From a virus: a stretch of DNA of 64,000 bases. The stretch is from positions 52,689 to 116,688 of the IMG/VR virus record IMGVR_UViG_3300021963_000049. One strand, 5' to 3'. This document shows positions 1 to 7,245 of the stretch, one piece after another. The notes beneath the pieces are model-generated. The model was given only the letters and a program-made list of their open reading frames with translations, did not search any database and had not been told where the DNA came from. Within the stretch, counting starts at the first letter, position 1, and the number at the start of each line of letters is the position of its first letter. The position numbers and the translations under genes were made by a program.

Positions 1-311
1 TCATCTTTGCTGCAGTCTTTAAAAGATTTACACTCTTCCATTCCATCTATGATATAGCATAGTCCAGAATGCTTTTTAACAAGAGTCTTCATCTCTTCAA
101 ATGTATAACCAGATTCTTTAGCCAATTCTCTAATACAAGCATGCACTTTTGCTAACTGTGCTAGACTATGATCTGAATCAGCTATGTTAATATACATCTC
201 TACTTTCTGACCTTCTTTAATTTTATCAGAAAATATCTGGTAAGCTACTTTATCTTTAGGATGTTCATATGTAAGCTTACCATTCTTCTTAATTAGTTTT
301 ACTGTAACCAT
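1..311 (-). CDS. Hypothetical protein, cut by the left window edge
   Basis: The ATG lies at 311 and the frame stays open to base 1, so the C-terminus is missing. The visible ~103 residues begin MVTVKLIKKNGKLTYEHPKD and later contain a helical stretch, a KSFKDCSK run and several cysteines. I do not recognise a characterised domain. The start overlaps the end of the upstream gene by 13 bases, so the two are probably translationally coupled within the leftward operon. Confidence 0.7.
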   Translation of the reverse strand, partial: MVTVKLIKKNGKLTYEHPKDKVAYQIFSDKIKEGQKVEMYINIADSDHSLAQLAKVHACIRELAKESGYTFEEMKTLVKKHSGLCYIIDGMEECKSFKDCSKD

Positions 312-550
312 GTTGTAGTAAGTTGTTTTAACATCTCAATACTCTGCCGGTCTCTAATCCTAGCACCTAACCAGTCAAAGTTTTTTACTTCCCAGTTATT
401 ATTATGAGCTACATCATTCTCATTAGAAACTAATACTAACTCATCCATTAATTTTAGCTGGTAATAATAATAGTCATAGCCATTTTGGCTATCTGCATCT
501 AGGACATCAATCTTTTGAAATCCTAGATCAATTAAATCTTCTTCTGTCAT
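299..550 (-). CDS. Hypothetical protein, 83 aa
   Basis: A small acidic soluble protein beginning MTEEDLIDLGFQKID, with a tyrosine-rich patch (YDYYYY) near residue 27 and no cysteines or membrane segment. It overlaps the genes on both sides by a few bases, which supports real coding and cotranscription. No function can be assigned from the sequence. Confidence 0.75.
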   Translation of the reverse strand: MTEEDLIDLGFQKIDVLDADSQNGYDYYYYQLKLMDELVLVSNENDVAHNNNWEVKNFDWLGARIRDRQSIEMLKQLTTTWLQ

Positions 551-1131
551 TTATTTATTGGTTTTAAAAATATATCCTGAGATAGTATTTTAACTGGATA
601 ATCTTTTTGTATCTCTGCATACTTAGAGTTATCTTCAGAGTATGCACCAAGTTCTTTTACTCGGGTGCTTCTCAGAGTCTTCATAGCAAGATATACTAAG
701 TTAAAATTGTCTCTATCTTCTGAATTCAACATGTTCCACATGTTCTCTATCTCTTCAGCTGTTATATAACCAGTTTCTCTTAGTAATTGCATTTCTGCCA
801 TTAGTATAAATGGTTTATATTCTCCAGCTTTAGTTCCTCTTTTATATAGAAACCAGAGATAGTTTAGATTATTATCTACAGTTTTTGTCATCTCAAAATG
901 TTCATCCACAATTTCAGATATAAATACCTCAAATCCTTTTAGTTTTTCCATAATCTCATCAATTTTAAATAAGTACATAAGAGTATCCATGTTCATAGAA
1001 TCATCTTGTACATAGTAACCTTTACTTTCTAATTGATTTAAAGCATCTTTTGGATATCCAGGATACATGGGAGTATTCCATGTTTCATAAGGCCTTCTAT
1101 TGTATACAGACCTTGTTAAATAGTTTGTCAT
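547..1131 (-). CDS. Hypothetical protein, 194 aa
   Basis: A soluble, mostly helical-looking protein. The N-terminus (MTNYLTRSVYNRRPYETWNT) is rich in aromatic residues and arginine, and the central part is acidic. No catalytic motif is recognised. The start codon overlaps the stop of the preceding 25-aa membrane microprotein (TGATGA), and the end overlaps the next gene, so it is an internal operon gene. The function is unknown. Confidence 0.8.
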   Translation of the reverse strand: MTNYLTRSVYNRRPYETWNTPMYPGYPKDALNQLESKGYYVQDDSMNMDTLMYLFKIDEIMEKLKGFEVFISEIVDEHFEMTKTVDNNLNYLWFLYKRGTKAGEYKPFILMAEMQLLRETGYITAEEIENMWNMLNSEDRDNFNLVYLAMKTLRSTRVKELGAYSEDNSKYAEIQKDYPVKILSQDIFLKPINK

Positions 1132-1208
1132 CAGTCTAATTTTTTATATAGACAGGAGATTACTGCTATAAAAATAAAACTGCCAATTTGCTCACATAAC
1201 TTCTTCAT
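1131..1208 (-). CDS. Membrane microprotein, 25 aa
   Basis: A very short frame reading MKKLCEQIGSFIFIAVISCL and then YKKLD. It has a positively charged start, one hydrophobic segment of about 12-14 residues and a lysine-rich end. Its ATG overlaps the stop of the upstream 27-aa frame (ATGA) and its TGA overlaps the start of the next gene. This coupling at both ends is the main argument that it is translated. It is probably a single-pass inner-membrane peptide of unknown role. Confidence 0.5.
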   Translation of the reverse strand: MKKLCEQIGSFIFIAVISCLYKKLD

Positions 1209-1288
1209 TTTTCAAAGTAGTTAATTATTATTGCTATTGCAATATAAACAAGAATTGCTGTTCCAATAATTATAAGTGTACCTAACAT
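1205..1288 (-). CDS. Membrane microprotein, 27 aa
   Basis: The frame reads MLGTLIIIGTAILVYIAIAI and then IINYFEK: almost entirely one transmembrane helix with a short charged tail. It sits between two other membrane-type genes and is coupled to the 25-aa frame by an ATGA overlap. Its size and composition fit a phage single-pass membrane peptide. No specific function can be inferred. Confidence 0.5.
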   Translation of the reverse strand: MLGTLIIIGTAILVYIAIAIIINYFEK

Positions 1289-1289
1289 T

Positions 1290-1508
1290 TTATTTATTAT
1301 TTCTTTGTTTATCTTCTTTGTAGCTTATCCAAAAACCTATAGCTACAATTATATTCATACCAAAGGAAGCAATAAATTCATAAATATCCTCATATATGTT
1401 AGTCATTAAGTGAAAATGACCTAACATCCAGAAAGGTATAGATAAGTTTTGACTTACCCATACCACCAGATATTTTATAAAATGTTTCACTGTAAACTTT
1501 CTAGGCAC
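1290..1508 (-). CDS. Small membrane protein, up to 72 aa
   Basis: Two hydrophobic segments (around IKYLVVWVSQNLSIPFWMLG and ASFGMNIIVAIGFWI) are followed by a charged tail KEDKQRNNK, which predicts a two-pass inner-membrane protein. There is no ATG near the front. The longest frame starts at GTG 1508, but a GTG at 1490 that overlaps the TGA of the secreted-protein gene is equally plausible. Function unknown. Confidence 0.6.
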   Translation of the reverse strand: MPRKFTVKHFIKYLVVWVSQNLSIPFWMLGHFHLMTNIYEDIYEFIASFGMNIIVAIGFWISYKEDKQRNNK

Positions 1509-1903
1509 TTATCTGCCCATTTTGTACTCCACCAGCAAAATGCATCACCTAAATACATCTTTACATTTCTAGAAAAATATGTAACTTGTACAGTCTGTCC
1601 TGCAAATGTAACTGTCTTATCTTCTTTAGTCTCTATAACATCCTTAACTAAGTTAAAAAAGTCTATCATATCTTGTTTAGATGTAAAACTTACTGTCTCA
1701 TATACACTAATCTGTTGGTACTGGCAGTCTTTAAATACAATAGAGTAGCTGTATGAAGAATCAGAAGCTATAGACTTATACAAAGAATGAAAACCCATAG
1801 AGTGCCTATATACTAATTCTGATTCTGGTGTATTTTCTACTGTAATCTGTGCAGATGCATTAATCCCTAATGCTAATACTGCTAAAAATAAAATTTTCTT
1901 CAT
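1487..1903 (-). CDS. Secreted protein with signal peptide, 138 aa
   Basis: The N-terminus MKKILFLAVLALGINASAQ is a textbook signal peptide, with KK, a hydrophobic core and an ASAQ cleavage region typical of Bacteroidota. The mature part (~119 aa) has no membrane segment and ends in a tryptophan/cysteine-rich stretch (CWWSTKWADKC) in which two cysteines could pair. It is inferred to act in the periplasm or outside the infected cell. A role in superinfection exclusion or envelope modification is possible but unproven. Confidence 0.75.
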   Translation of the reverse strand: MKKILFLAVLALGINASAQITVENTPESELVYRHSMGFHSLYKSIASDSSYSYSIVFKDCQYQQISVYETVSFTSKQDMIDFFNLVKDVIETKEDKTVTFAGQTVQVTYFSRNVKMYLGDAFCWWSTKWADKCLESLQ

Positions 1904-1933
1904 GTTTTTAAGTTTAAAAATTAATCACCTTCT

Positions 1934-2197
1934 TCATTGTTTATCCCTTTTTCTCTGTTCTTTTTTTGCTTCTTTATAGTACTGCGTGAACTCTCTTGTA
2001 ATTTCAGATACCTTTGCAATCTCTCCTGAATTCTCTGATTCAAATTGCTGTTGTCTATCTTTCTCTTGTTGCTGCTCATATTCTTTCCATTCAAATATTT
2101 GTAATTCTTGCATTCTTCTTAGATCAGCTATTGTAGCTTCTCCTGGTATATTACCATTTTGCATAATATCCATGTAAAGATCTTTCATTCTTCCCAT
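1934..2197 (-). CDS. Hypothetical charged helical protein, 87 aa
   Basis: A highly charged, glutamine-rich protein (EYEQQQEKDRQQQFES in the centre, lysine/arginine-rich C-terminus) with no cysteine or hydrophobic segment. The composition predicts a long helix or coiled coil. Its start overlaps the end of the HTH gene upstream, so the two are likely made together. No family recognised. Confidence 0.7.
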   Translation of the reverse strand: MGRMKDLYMDIMQNGNIPGEATIADLRRMQELQIFEWKEYEQQQEKDRQQQFESENSGEIAKVSEITREFTQYYKEAKKEQRKRDKQ

Positions 2198-2622
2198 AAT
2201 TTCAAGCTTTTTTCTATAAACAATTTGATTGTTTCTCTTATATCTTCATGGCCTAATATAGATCCGGCAGTTTTTAGTTTATTAATCACTTTAATATCAA
2301 GATCTAGCTGTATACTTCTTATTTTGTTAACAGCTTTAGTCCTTTCTATTACACTAAAATCAAATGGAAAACTAACTGAGTAAACATAAACATTCTTTTT
2401 GTACATAGCATCTTTGTAAAAATCCAAAGCAATAGTCTTATTATGATTAATAGTAAATCTATTTATACCAGTTAAATTAGCAATTTGATGCTCAGACATC
2501 ATGAATCTATAAGCTAAAATAGCAATTAGATAACTTCTTTGATCTACAAGTACTCTTTTCCTAGATTTCTTATCTAAAGAAGAAAGTGCTTTTAAGACAT
2601 CTTCCTTTGTATAATCTTCCAT
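2185..2622 (-). CDS. DnaA-like helix-turn-helix protein, 145 aa
   Basis: The central part (about residues 40-70, SEHQIANLTGINRFTINHNK) reads as a helix-turn-helix. A 'T-x-H' recognition-helix pattern recalls DnaA domain IV proteins found in Bacteroidota phages. Basic residues surround it, as in KKSRKRV near residue 18. It may bind DNA as a replication initiator accessory or regulator; this is inferred from the motif alone. It is transcribed leftward, upstream of the charged 87-aa protein, with overlapping ends. Confidence 0.6.
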   Translation of the reverse strand: MEDYTKEDVLKALSSLDKKSRKRVLVDQRSYLIAILAYRFMMSEHQIANLTGINRFTINHNKTIALDFYKDAMYKKNVYVYSVSFPFDFSVIERTKAVNKIRSIQLDLDIKVINKLKTAGSILGHEDIRETIKLFIEKSLKLWEE

Positions 2623-2625
2623 ATC

Positions 2626-2802
2626 TTAAATAAAAAATGGGAAAAGCAATCCCTTAATTTCACATACAAATGGAGCTATAATAATAGTGCTTAAGAATCC
2701 ACTATCTTGAGCCCATAAATACCAAAAATAAAAAGTGTAAAAGTGAGCAATTATTAGGTAAATAGCAAGACTTACACTTAATAAGTTTAAGTTATTGAAC
2801 AT
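2626..2802 (-). CDS. Small membrane protein, 58 aa
   Basis: This frame begins MFNNLNLLSVSLAIYLIIAH and is nearly all hydrophobic/aromatic, with two predicted membrane segments (about residues 8-30 and 36-58). It fills an otherwise empty gap between two genes and ends two bases before the HTH gene's start. The hydrophobicity and neat fit support coding, but no family is recognised. Confidence 0.5.
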   Translation of the reverse strand: MFNNLNLLSVSLAIYLIIAHFYTFYFWYLWAQDSGFLSTIIIAPFVCEIKGLLFPFFI

Positions 2803-2819
2803 AAATAAATATATTAAGT

Positions 2820-3083
2820 TTATACTAAATCTAATTCTGCTTCTTTAACTTCTTCAGATTCTAAAACCACTTCTTCAAATGGAACAAATCTATCAGCAGA
2901 ATAGTATTCATATGGAAATGAGTCAGGACTTAGTTGTACTTCTTTAAGTAAAAAGCCTAATTTTCCAGGAGTAAGTGCCATATTTACAAACTCTGTAACT
3001 GTATACACTTCACCTTCTTTTATCCATTCATGTGCTGGAATTCTAGAAGGTTTGTTTTTAGCATCAATGCATATGACTTTCAT
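2820..3083 (-). CDS. Hypothetical protein, 87 aa
   Basis: It begins MKVICIDAKNKPSRIPAHEW and then IKEGEVYTVTEF, a pattern seen in many small phage proteins of unknown function that look like small beta-barrels. The C-terminus is very acidic. The ATG at 3083 lies inside the end of the ClpS gene (20-base overlap). An upstream in-frame ATG at 3092 is possible but less well placed. Confidence 0.75.
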   Translation of the reverse strand: MKVICIDAKNKPSRIPAHEWIKEGEVYTVTEFVNMALTPGKLGFLLKEVQLSPDSFPYEYYSADRFVPFEEVVLESEEVKEAELDLV

Positions 3084-3318
3084 TAATCTCAATTTCAGAT
3101 ATTATACCAAGAGAGTCTAGAATAGTGCTCATTTCATATACTTCATCAAAGGCACCAGATTTTACATGGCATTTACCATTATGATGTGCTATAGTAGCAC
3201 ATTGTTCAGCTTGTATTGGATCATGGCCACATTTCCTAATTAAACAAGCTATTATATAATGGAATGAATTCTCATCATCATTATACATTATTAGTTTATA
3301 TGGTTTATTCTCTTCCAT
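3064..3318 (-). CDS. clpS: ClpS-like N-degron adaptor, 84 aa
   Basis: ClpS binds proteins with destabilising N-terminal residues and delivers them to ClpAP. The hallmark NDD (residues 13-15) after a KLIMY strand, and the histidine of the AHHNGK segment (H45), match the N-degron-binding pocket of ClpS. The C-terminal helix-strand pattern and the overall size of a ClpS core also fit. It lacks the long N-terminal extension of many cellular ClpS proteins. It sits between a helicase and a small hypothetical gene in the leftward operon. A phage copy could redirect the host ClpAP protease, which is inference. Confidence 0.8.
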   Translation of the reverse strand: MEENKPYKLIMYNDDENSFHYIIACLIRKCGHDPIQAEQCATIAHHNGKCHVKSGAFDEVYEMSTILDSLGIISEIEINESHMH

Positions 3319-3338
3319 ACTCCAATATATAAAAAATT

Positions 3339-4439
3339 CTACATATTATCCAGATTTATATTATAGTCTTTCCAGATAATTTTACTTTGATCAAAGTCTT
3401 CAAGAGCTTCTTTTACCCATTTTTCATCTACTGTACCTACATAACATAGTATATGCACAATAGCTTTGTCATCTGGATTTAACCGGAGCAACCGACCAAT
3501 TCTCTGAGAACTTTTTCTCTCATTACCATAAGCATGCATGATGATACCTTGTTTAAGATTAGGAATATTAACACCCTCATTTAACTGCAATACAGCAGAG
3601 AGTTTATTAATTTCTCCATTCTTAAACATCAACAGATTCTCTTCAGAATTAGTATTACCACTATGGTAGCTATGGTTACACAATTTATCAGCCTGAGCCT
3701 GTGTATTTGCAAACAGAATACACTTTCCTTCTATGCTATTGAACAATATGCGGGCATATTTCTCTTTACTAGGATATTCCATAAGAGCTTTCATTCTCAT
3801 TATCCTAATAATATGCACACCAGATGTTGCTACATCTAGCCTTCTTGTCCAATAACTATAGTTTAAATACTCAGAAGTCTTAAACTTTTTCTTTTGCATT
3901 TCTACTTCATAGTCTTTAACTTCACTAAGCTGTAGCATATGCACAATAATCTGATAGTCATTTAGTATTCCATTTTCTATAGCATCATCAGCTTTAAATG
4001 TATATACTATTGGACAGAATTCATTTACCAGCTTACCTTTCTCAGAGTGCTTATATTTTGGCGGAGTACCAGTCAATCCTAGTATCACACCTTTGTAATT
4101 ATATAAAAAACCTCTGTGGGAGTCAAGCAAGCTGTGCACCTCATCCAGATATATAATATCATAATCATTAGGATTATGCTTATTAAGACTTAGATAAGTT
4201 GTAAAAGTAATTCTACCAAGTAAGTGATGCTTATCAAATTTCTCCGCATCATCTTTCCAAGATTGATAAATTGCTTTCTTTGGAGCAACAACCAGGCATC
4301 TCATTAGAGCTGTGCTATTTTTCTCCAGGTGAGTAAGACCAACTAAAGTTTTACCCACACCGGTTCCAAGAACTACACTGCATCTCTTGTGTCCTTCAGT
4401 TGCTTCAATAGCTTTTAACTGTATTTCATCTTTAGTCAT
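3339..4439 (-). CDS. SF2 DEVH-box helicase
   Basis: Superfamily 2 helicase/ATPase. Walker A is GTGVGKT (residues 25-31), motif II is DEVH (99-102), motif III-like TGTPP is at about 123, and motif VI QRIGRLLRL is near the C-terminus. The length (366 aa) is that of a minimal two-RecA-domain helicase like phage UvsW/RadD-type enzymes, which remodel branched DNA or R-loops. The ATG at 4439 carries the GATT-ATG start context used by several genes here. An HNH-type nuclease gene lies directly upstream, which suggests a recombination or repair pair. Confidence 0.88.
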   Translation of the reverse strand: MTKDEIQLKAIEATEGHKRCSVVLGTGVGKTLVGLTHLEKNSTALMRCLVVAPKKAIYQSWKDDAEKFDKHHLLGRITFTTYLSLNKHNPNDYDIIYLDEVHSLLDSHRGFLYNYKGVILGLTGTPPKYKHSEKGKLVNEFCPIVYTFKADDAIENGILNDYQIIVHMLQLSEVKDYEVEMQKKKFKTSEYLNYSYWTRRLDVATSGVHIIRIMRMKALMEYPSKEKYARILFNSIEGKCILFANTQAQADKLCNHSYHSGNTNSEENLLMFKNGEINKLSAVLQLNEGVNIPNLKQGIIMHAYGNERKSSQRIGRLLRLNPDDKAIVHILCYVGTVDEKWVKEALEDFDQSKIIWKDYNINLDNM

Positions 4440-4445
4440 AATCAA

Positions 4446-4853
4446 TTATTTTAACCATCCCATTAATCTAGCATCTCCTGGATTTGCATGAATCCAATCA
4501 TGGCAGTTCCGGCATGCTCCTTTCCAAGTACTTTGAACTAAATAAAAAGCATCTCTGTTGGATCCAGCATATGTATGATGTATATCAGTTGCATTATGTG
4601 TACAACCTCCTACTTTAATCATACATAATGGATTCTCTGTAAGATATCTTTCTCTTAGTTTGCTGTACTCAGCATCTTTCTTTGCTCTTTTAGCAGAAAC
4701 GCGGGGGATAACAGATTGTGTTGGTTTCTGTGTATCATTATCTTTGCTTTTGTGGCAACTCCAGCAGTATTTACAATACAATAATCCCCCGGTTCCACTA
4801 CTCTTCCATATTGGTTTTTCTTCACCACATATATCACAAATTTTTACTTTCAT
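4446..4853 (-). CDS. HNH-type nuclease with zinc-binding head, 135 aa
   Basis: The N-terminus has a zinc-ribbon pattern (CDICGEEK ... YCKYCWSC). The C-terminal half carries an HNH signature: DIHHTYAG, then CRNCHDWIHANP. It resembles the NinG/HNH family of phage recombination nucleases. It lies six bases upstream of the DEVH helicase, so the two are cotranscribed and may act together on recombination or replication intermediates. Nuclease class is well supported; the precise role is inferred. Confidence 0.75.
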   Translation of the reverse strand: MKVKICDICGEEKPIWKSSGTGGLLYCKYCWSCHKSKDNDTQKPTQSVIPRVSAKRAKKDAEYSKLRERYLTENPLCMIKVGGCTHNATDIHHTYAGSNRDAFYLVQSTWKGACRNCHDWIHANPGDARLMGWLK

Positions 4854-4873
4854 ACTTAAACTTTTACTTTAAC

Positions 4874-5743
4874 TCAGAATATGTATCTTATTGTATTCCA
4901 AGGTATTATCTTATCATGCAATTCTACAAACTGCTTAATATAATCTGCTTTTCTATTATGCTCATACCTAATATTTTTACCTCCATACTGTGATACTTTT
5001 CCTTCTTGTATTTTAGGTACCCATAATAGTTCTTCTCCAGGAAGTTTATGTGCTAGATTATACTTGTGCTTGTCTTCATTATGAGTTAAAAATATTACTT
5101 CAGCTTTGACAGAATTTTGTGGCCAATGATGTATATAACAGTGCTTTCCTATTATATCAAATAAGAACTCATATTCTATTAACCAATTATCATGAACTAT
5201 TACAGGACTAAAATTTAAATGGACATCATAACCTGCATCAAGAAAATCTGAAACAGAACGGAGTCTTTCATCAATAGAAGATGTATTAGGTTCAAGTATC
5301 TTTCTCCACCTTTCAGGCATTATACTAAATCTAATTCTAATTTTACCTTCAGGATTAAACATTAAAAGTTCTGGATTCACATATTTAGTAGCAAATGAAC
5401 CCATAGCAAGTGGATGATCCCGGAAGAAAGCAAATATCTTCTCCCATTCATGATACTTAGCATGTAGTGCAAAATCTTCATTACAAGAGATATCATAAGT
5501 AATAAACTCCCCGGTCTGATTAGGCTTCTCTACATCAGCAAACCATACATGTGAATTAATTTCTGTCAGGATGTCCATAGTATTAGATGCTATAGATAGT
5601 CCTTCCGGCTTATGCCTCTTCATGTAGCAGTAACTACAATTATATAAACACCCATGTCCAAAACTTGGAGAGATAAAATCTGTAGATCTACCAGATGGCC
5701 TAATTATCATAGACTTCCTAGTAACTTTCTCTACCAGACTCAT
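4874..5743 (-). CDS. Radical SAM protein, spore-photoproduct-lyase-like
   Basis: The motif GCLYNCSYCY (C32, C36, C39) is the CxxxCxxC site that binds the 4Fe-4S cluster of radical S-adenosylmethionine enzymes. The N-terminal layout, a short lead-in followed by this cluster and a long TIM-barrel-like part (289 aa in all), fits the SPL-like branch that includes spore photoproduct lyase. In a phage it could repair UV-damaged DNA or modify a nucleotide, but substrate specificity cannot be read from the sequence. A 58-aa zinc-type protein precedes it with an ATGA overlap. Confidence 0.8.
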   Translation of the reverse strand: MSLVEKVTRKSMIIRPSGRSTDFISPSFGHGCLYNCSYCYMKRHKPEGLSIASNTMDILTEINSHVWFADVEKPNQTGEFITYDISCNEDFALHAKYHEWEKIFAFFRDHPLAMGSFATKYVNPELLMFNPEGKIRIRFSIMPERWRKILEPNTSSIDERLRSVSDFLDAGYDVHLNFSPVIVHDNWLIEYEFLFDIIGKHCYIHHWPQNSVKAEVIFLTHNEDKHKYNLAHKLPGEELLWVPKIQEGKVSQYGGKNIRYEHNRKADYIKQFVELHDKIIPWNTIRYIF

Positions 5744-5916
5744 TTCTTTAAGTATTTTTTCTCAAACTTTTCCCAGCCTTCAAAATTAGCAATCATCAAG
5801 TCTAAAGTAATCTCTTCTTGATGTTCTGAACACATTCCTATTCCTGCTAGATCTAAGTCAGGTTTATATACTCTATAAGCAGGCTTACCACACTTAATAC
5901 ATGTTTCTTTGCTCAT
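5740..5916 (-). CDS. Small CxxC protein, 58 aa
   Basis: This short frame begins MSKETCIKCGKPAYRVYKPD and has a third cysteine in a CSEHQ motif. CxxC plus C...H suggests a small zinc-binding fold. Its stop overlaps the start of the radical-SAM gene (ATGA), so the two are translationally coupled. It could be an accessory of that enzyme, which is speculation from position. Confidence 0.65.
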   Translation of the reverse strand: MSKETCIKCGKPAYRVYKPDLDLAGIGMCSEHQEEITLDLMIANFEGWEKFEKKYLKK

Positions 5917-5927
5917 TCTATTCTGAT

Positions 5928-6185
5928 TTAAAGTTCATCAAATTGTTTCTGTAACTCATCTAGTTCAACAGTTACTAACTCTATCTCTTTTTCAATAGCT
6001 TCCTGCATTATACTTTCATTTCTAAAATATAAGTCATCCAGTATATTGTGTGGACCAACTCTGAACTCTAATTTTATTTTTGACAAGTTACAACCTTTAG
6101 CATGATGTAGTTTATTTCTATAAGTATAGAGTGAATTATATTTTTCTTTTAACTCTTTAGCTTTATTAAATATATTGTCTTCCAT
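5928..6185 (-). CDS. Hypothetical helical protein, 85 aa
   Basis: I chose the ATG at 6185 (MEDNIFNKAKELKEKYNSLY) because it follows the upstream gene's TAG by one base; the frame can be extended upstream to 6233. The protein is charged and helix-rich, ends in an EIELVTVELDEL coiled-coil-like stretch, and has a single cysteine. Function unknown. The leader sequence before the ATG is nearly identical to that of the 58-aa CxxC gene downstream. Confidence 0.7.
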   Translation of the reverse strand: MEDNIFNKAKELKEKYNSLYTYRNKLHHAKGCNLSKIKLEFRVGPHNILDDLYFRNESIMQEAIEKEIELVTVELDELQKQFDEL

Positions 6186-6186
6186 T

Positions 6187-6429
6187 CTATTCTGATTTAA
6201 AGGTTTTGTTATAGTAGTTTTCTGATTCATCATTTTCTTTTAAGAATGGAATAAAATAAGTATCAGAATCTAAATCACCAGCATTGAAAGCATCTCTTAT
6301 TTGTTCCTTCTCCATTTCTTTGGCTTGTTCAATTAACTTATTAAATACCAATACATTTTCTAAATTTAACGGTAAATTAGTTTGTAATATAATTTCTTGT
6401 TGCAACCATTCTACTGCTGTCTGTTTCAT
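6187..6429 (-). CDS. Small conserved phage protein, TAVEWL family copy 1
   Basis: 80 aa, with the pattern TAVEWLQQEI at the front, a central AKEMEKEQI helix and a YYNKTF end. Proteins with this pattern are common in phages of Bacteroidota and have no known function. It is a clear paralog of the next gene upstream (6426-6650), which shows a tandem duplication. The start overlaps that gene's end by four bases. Confidence 0.8.
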   Translation of the reverse strand: MKQTAVEWLQQEIILQTNLPLNLENVLVFNKLIEQAKEMEKEQIRDAFNAGDLDSDTYFIPFLKENDESENYYNKTFKSE

Positions 6430-6650
6430 TGTTCTTGTTGTTTAAAGGTTTCGTTGTAATAATCTTCACCATATCTCCATATACTCAACATAGGACTTAC
6501 ACCCATAGTATATGCTTTACATATTTGCTCTTTCTCAATTTCTTTGGCTTTATCCCAACAATTACGATTGTGTTCAAAATCCTTTTCTGAATATGGTTCT
6601 GTATTTAGATTTTCTAATAACCAATCTACTGCTGTTAACTGTTTTTCCAT
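6426..6650 (-). CDS. Small conserved phage protein, TAVEWL family copy 2
   Basis: Same architecture as its downstream neighbour: TAVDWLLENL, then AKEIEKEQI, then YYNETF. The ATG at 6650 (MEKQLTAVDW) fits better than the one at 6659 because the family starts just before TAV. It overlaps the preceding 49-aa frame by 16 bases. The two copies have diverged in the middle, so the duplication is not recent. Confidence 0.8.
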   Translation of the reverse strand: MEKQLTAVDWLLENLNTEPYSEKDFEHNRNCWDKAKEIEKEQICKAYTMGVSPMLSIWRYGEDYYNETFKQQEQ

Positions 6651-6784
6651 TCCTTCCATGTATCAAAGTCTTTAAGTTTTTCCATTTGTTCCTGCATCCA
6701 TTTAGCACCTGCTATAAACATATTAAATTCATCAGTTGTACTTGCTAATCTTTCAGCAGCTTCTTCTAGTGTTTCTTTTTCCAT
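6635..6784 (-). CDS. Small hypothetical protein, 49 aa
   Basis: The frame begins MEKETLEEAAERLASTTDEF and continues as charged helix with a tryptophan-rich end (DTWKEWKNS). It fills the space between the TAVEWL pair and the next upstream gene and overlaps the former, which supports translation. It has the same charged, helical character as the TAVEWL proteins but no clear match to them. Confidence 0.6.
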   Translation of the reverse strand: MEKETLEEAAERLASTTDEFNMFIAGAKWMQEQMEKLKDFDTWKEWKNS

Positions 6785-6795
6785 ATCAAATCTTT

Positions 6796-6927
6796 TTAAG
6801 TATTGCTTTCATCTTCTAATTCTTTAAGTATTCTTTCTATTTTATCAAGTTTACTTTCTAGTATATACCCAACAACACCTACCATTATAATTACCATAAT
6901 AGCAGATGTATATATAGCTCCAATCAT
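6796..6927 (-). CDS. Single-pass membrane microprotein, 43 aa
   Basis: One membrane segment at the N-terminus (GAIYTSAIMVIIMVGVVGYI) is followed by an amphipathic charged helix (ESKLDKIERILKELEDE). This spanin-like or coiled-coil-anchor layout is typical of tiny phage membrane peptides. It ends just before the 49-aa gene and starts right after the HTH gene's stop. Confidence 0.6.
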   Translation of the reverse strand: MIGAIYTSAIMVIIMVGVVGYILESKLDKIERILKELEDESNT

Positions 6928-6928
6928 A

Positions 6929-7243
6929 TTACTTAGTTTTAGTTAATACTTTATATTTATATCTTCTGTGGTCTCTTTGAGTAGCAGCCCACTCTTCACC
7001 ACCTTTGTAGTATATCATAGTACCACCTCTGGCAGCTCTGTTTGCTAAATCTCTTTCTTTCTTCTTAGGATCCTGTATAAAAGTGATTAGTCTCCTGGAT
7101 ACTTTAAACATCTTGGCTAGCTTCCTCTGACTCAGCCCTTGTTTAGTCCAGTATAAGACCATCTCTCTTTGACAAGGAAGAAGCTTAACTCTCCTGTCTA
7201 AGAATGGAGAATCAAGCTTCATTTTATCTGTCTTATAAGGCAT
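6929..7243 (-). CDS. Helix-turn-helix DNA-binding protein, 104 aa
   Basis: Residues ~25-60 (REMVLYWTKQGLSQRKLAKM, then FKVSRRLI) read as a resolvase/sigma-type helix-turn-helix, and the protein is strongly basic. Such proteins in phages are regulators or small-terminase/recombinase accessory factors. Nothing beyond the HTH decides between these here. It lies directly downstream of the secreted-protein gene at 7246. Confidence 0.7.
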   Translation of the reverse strand: MPYKTDKMKLDSPFLDRRVKLLPCQREMVLYWTKQGLSQRKLAKMFKVSRRLITFIQDPKKKERDLANRAARGGTMIYYKGGEEWAATQRDHRRYKYKVLTKTK

Positions 7244-7245
7244 TG

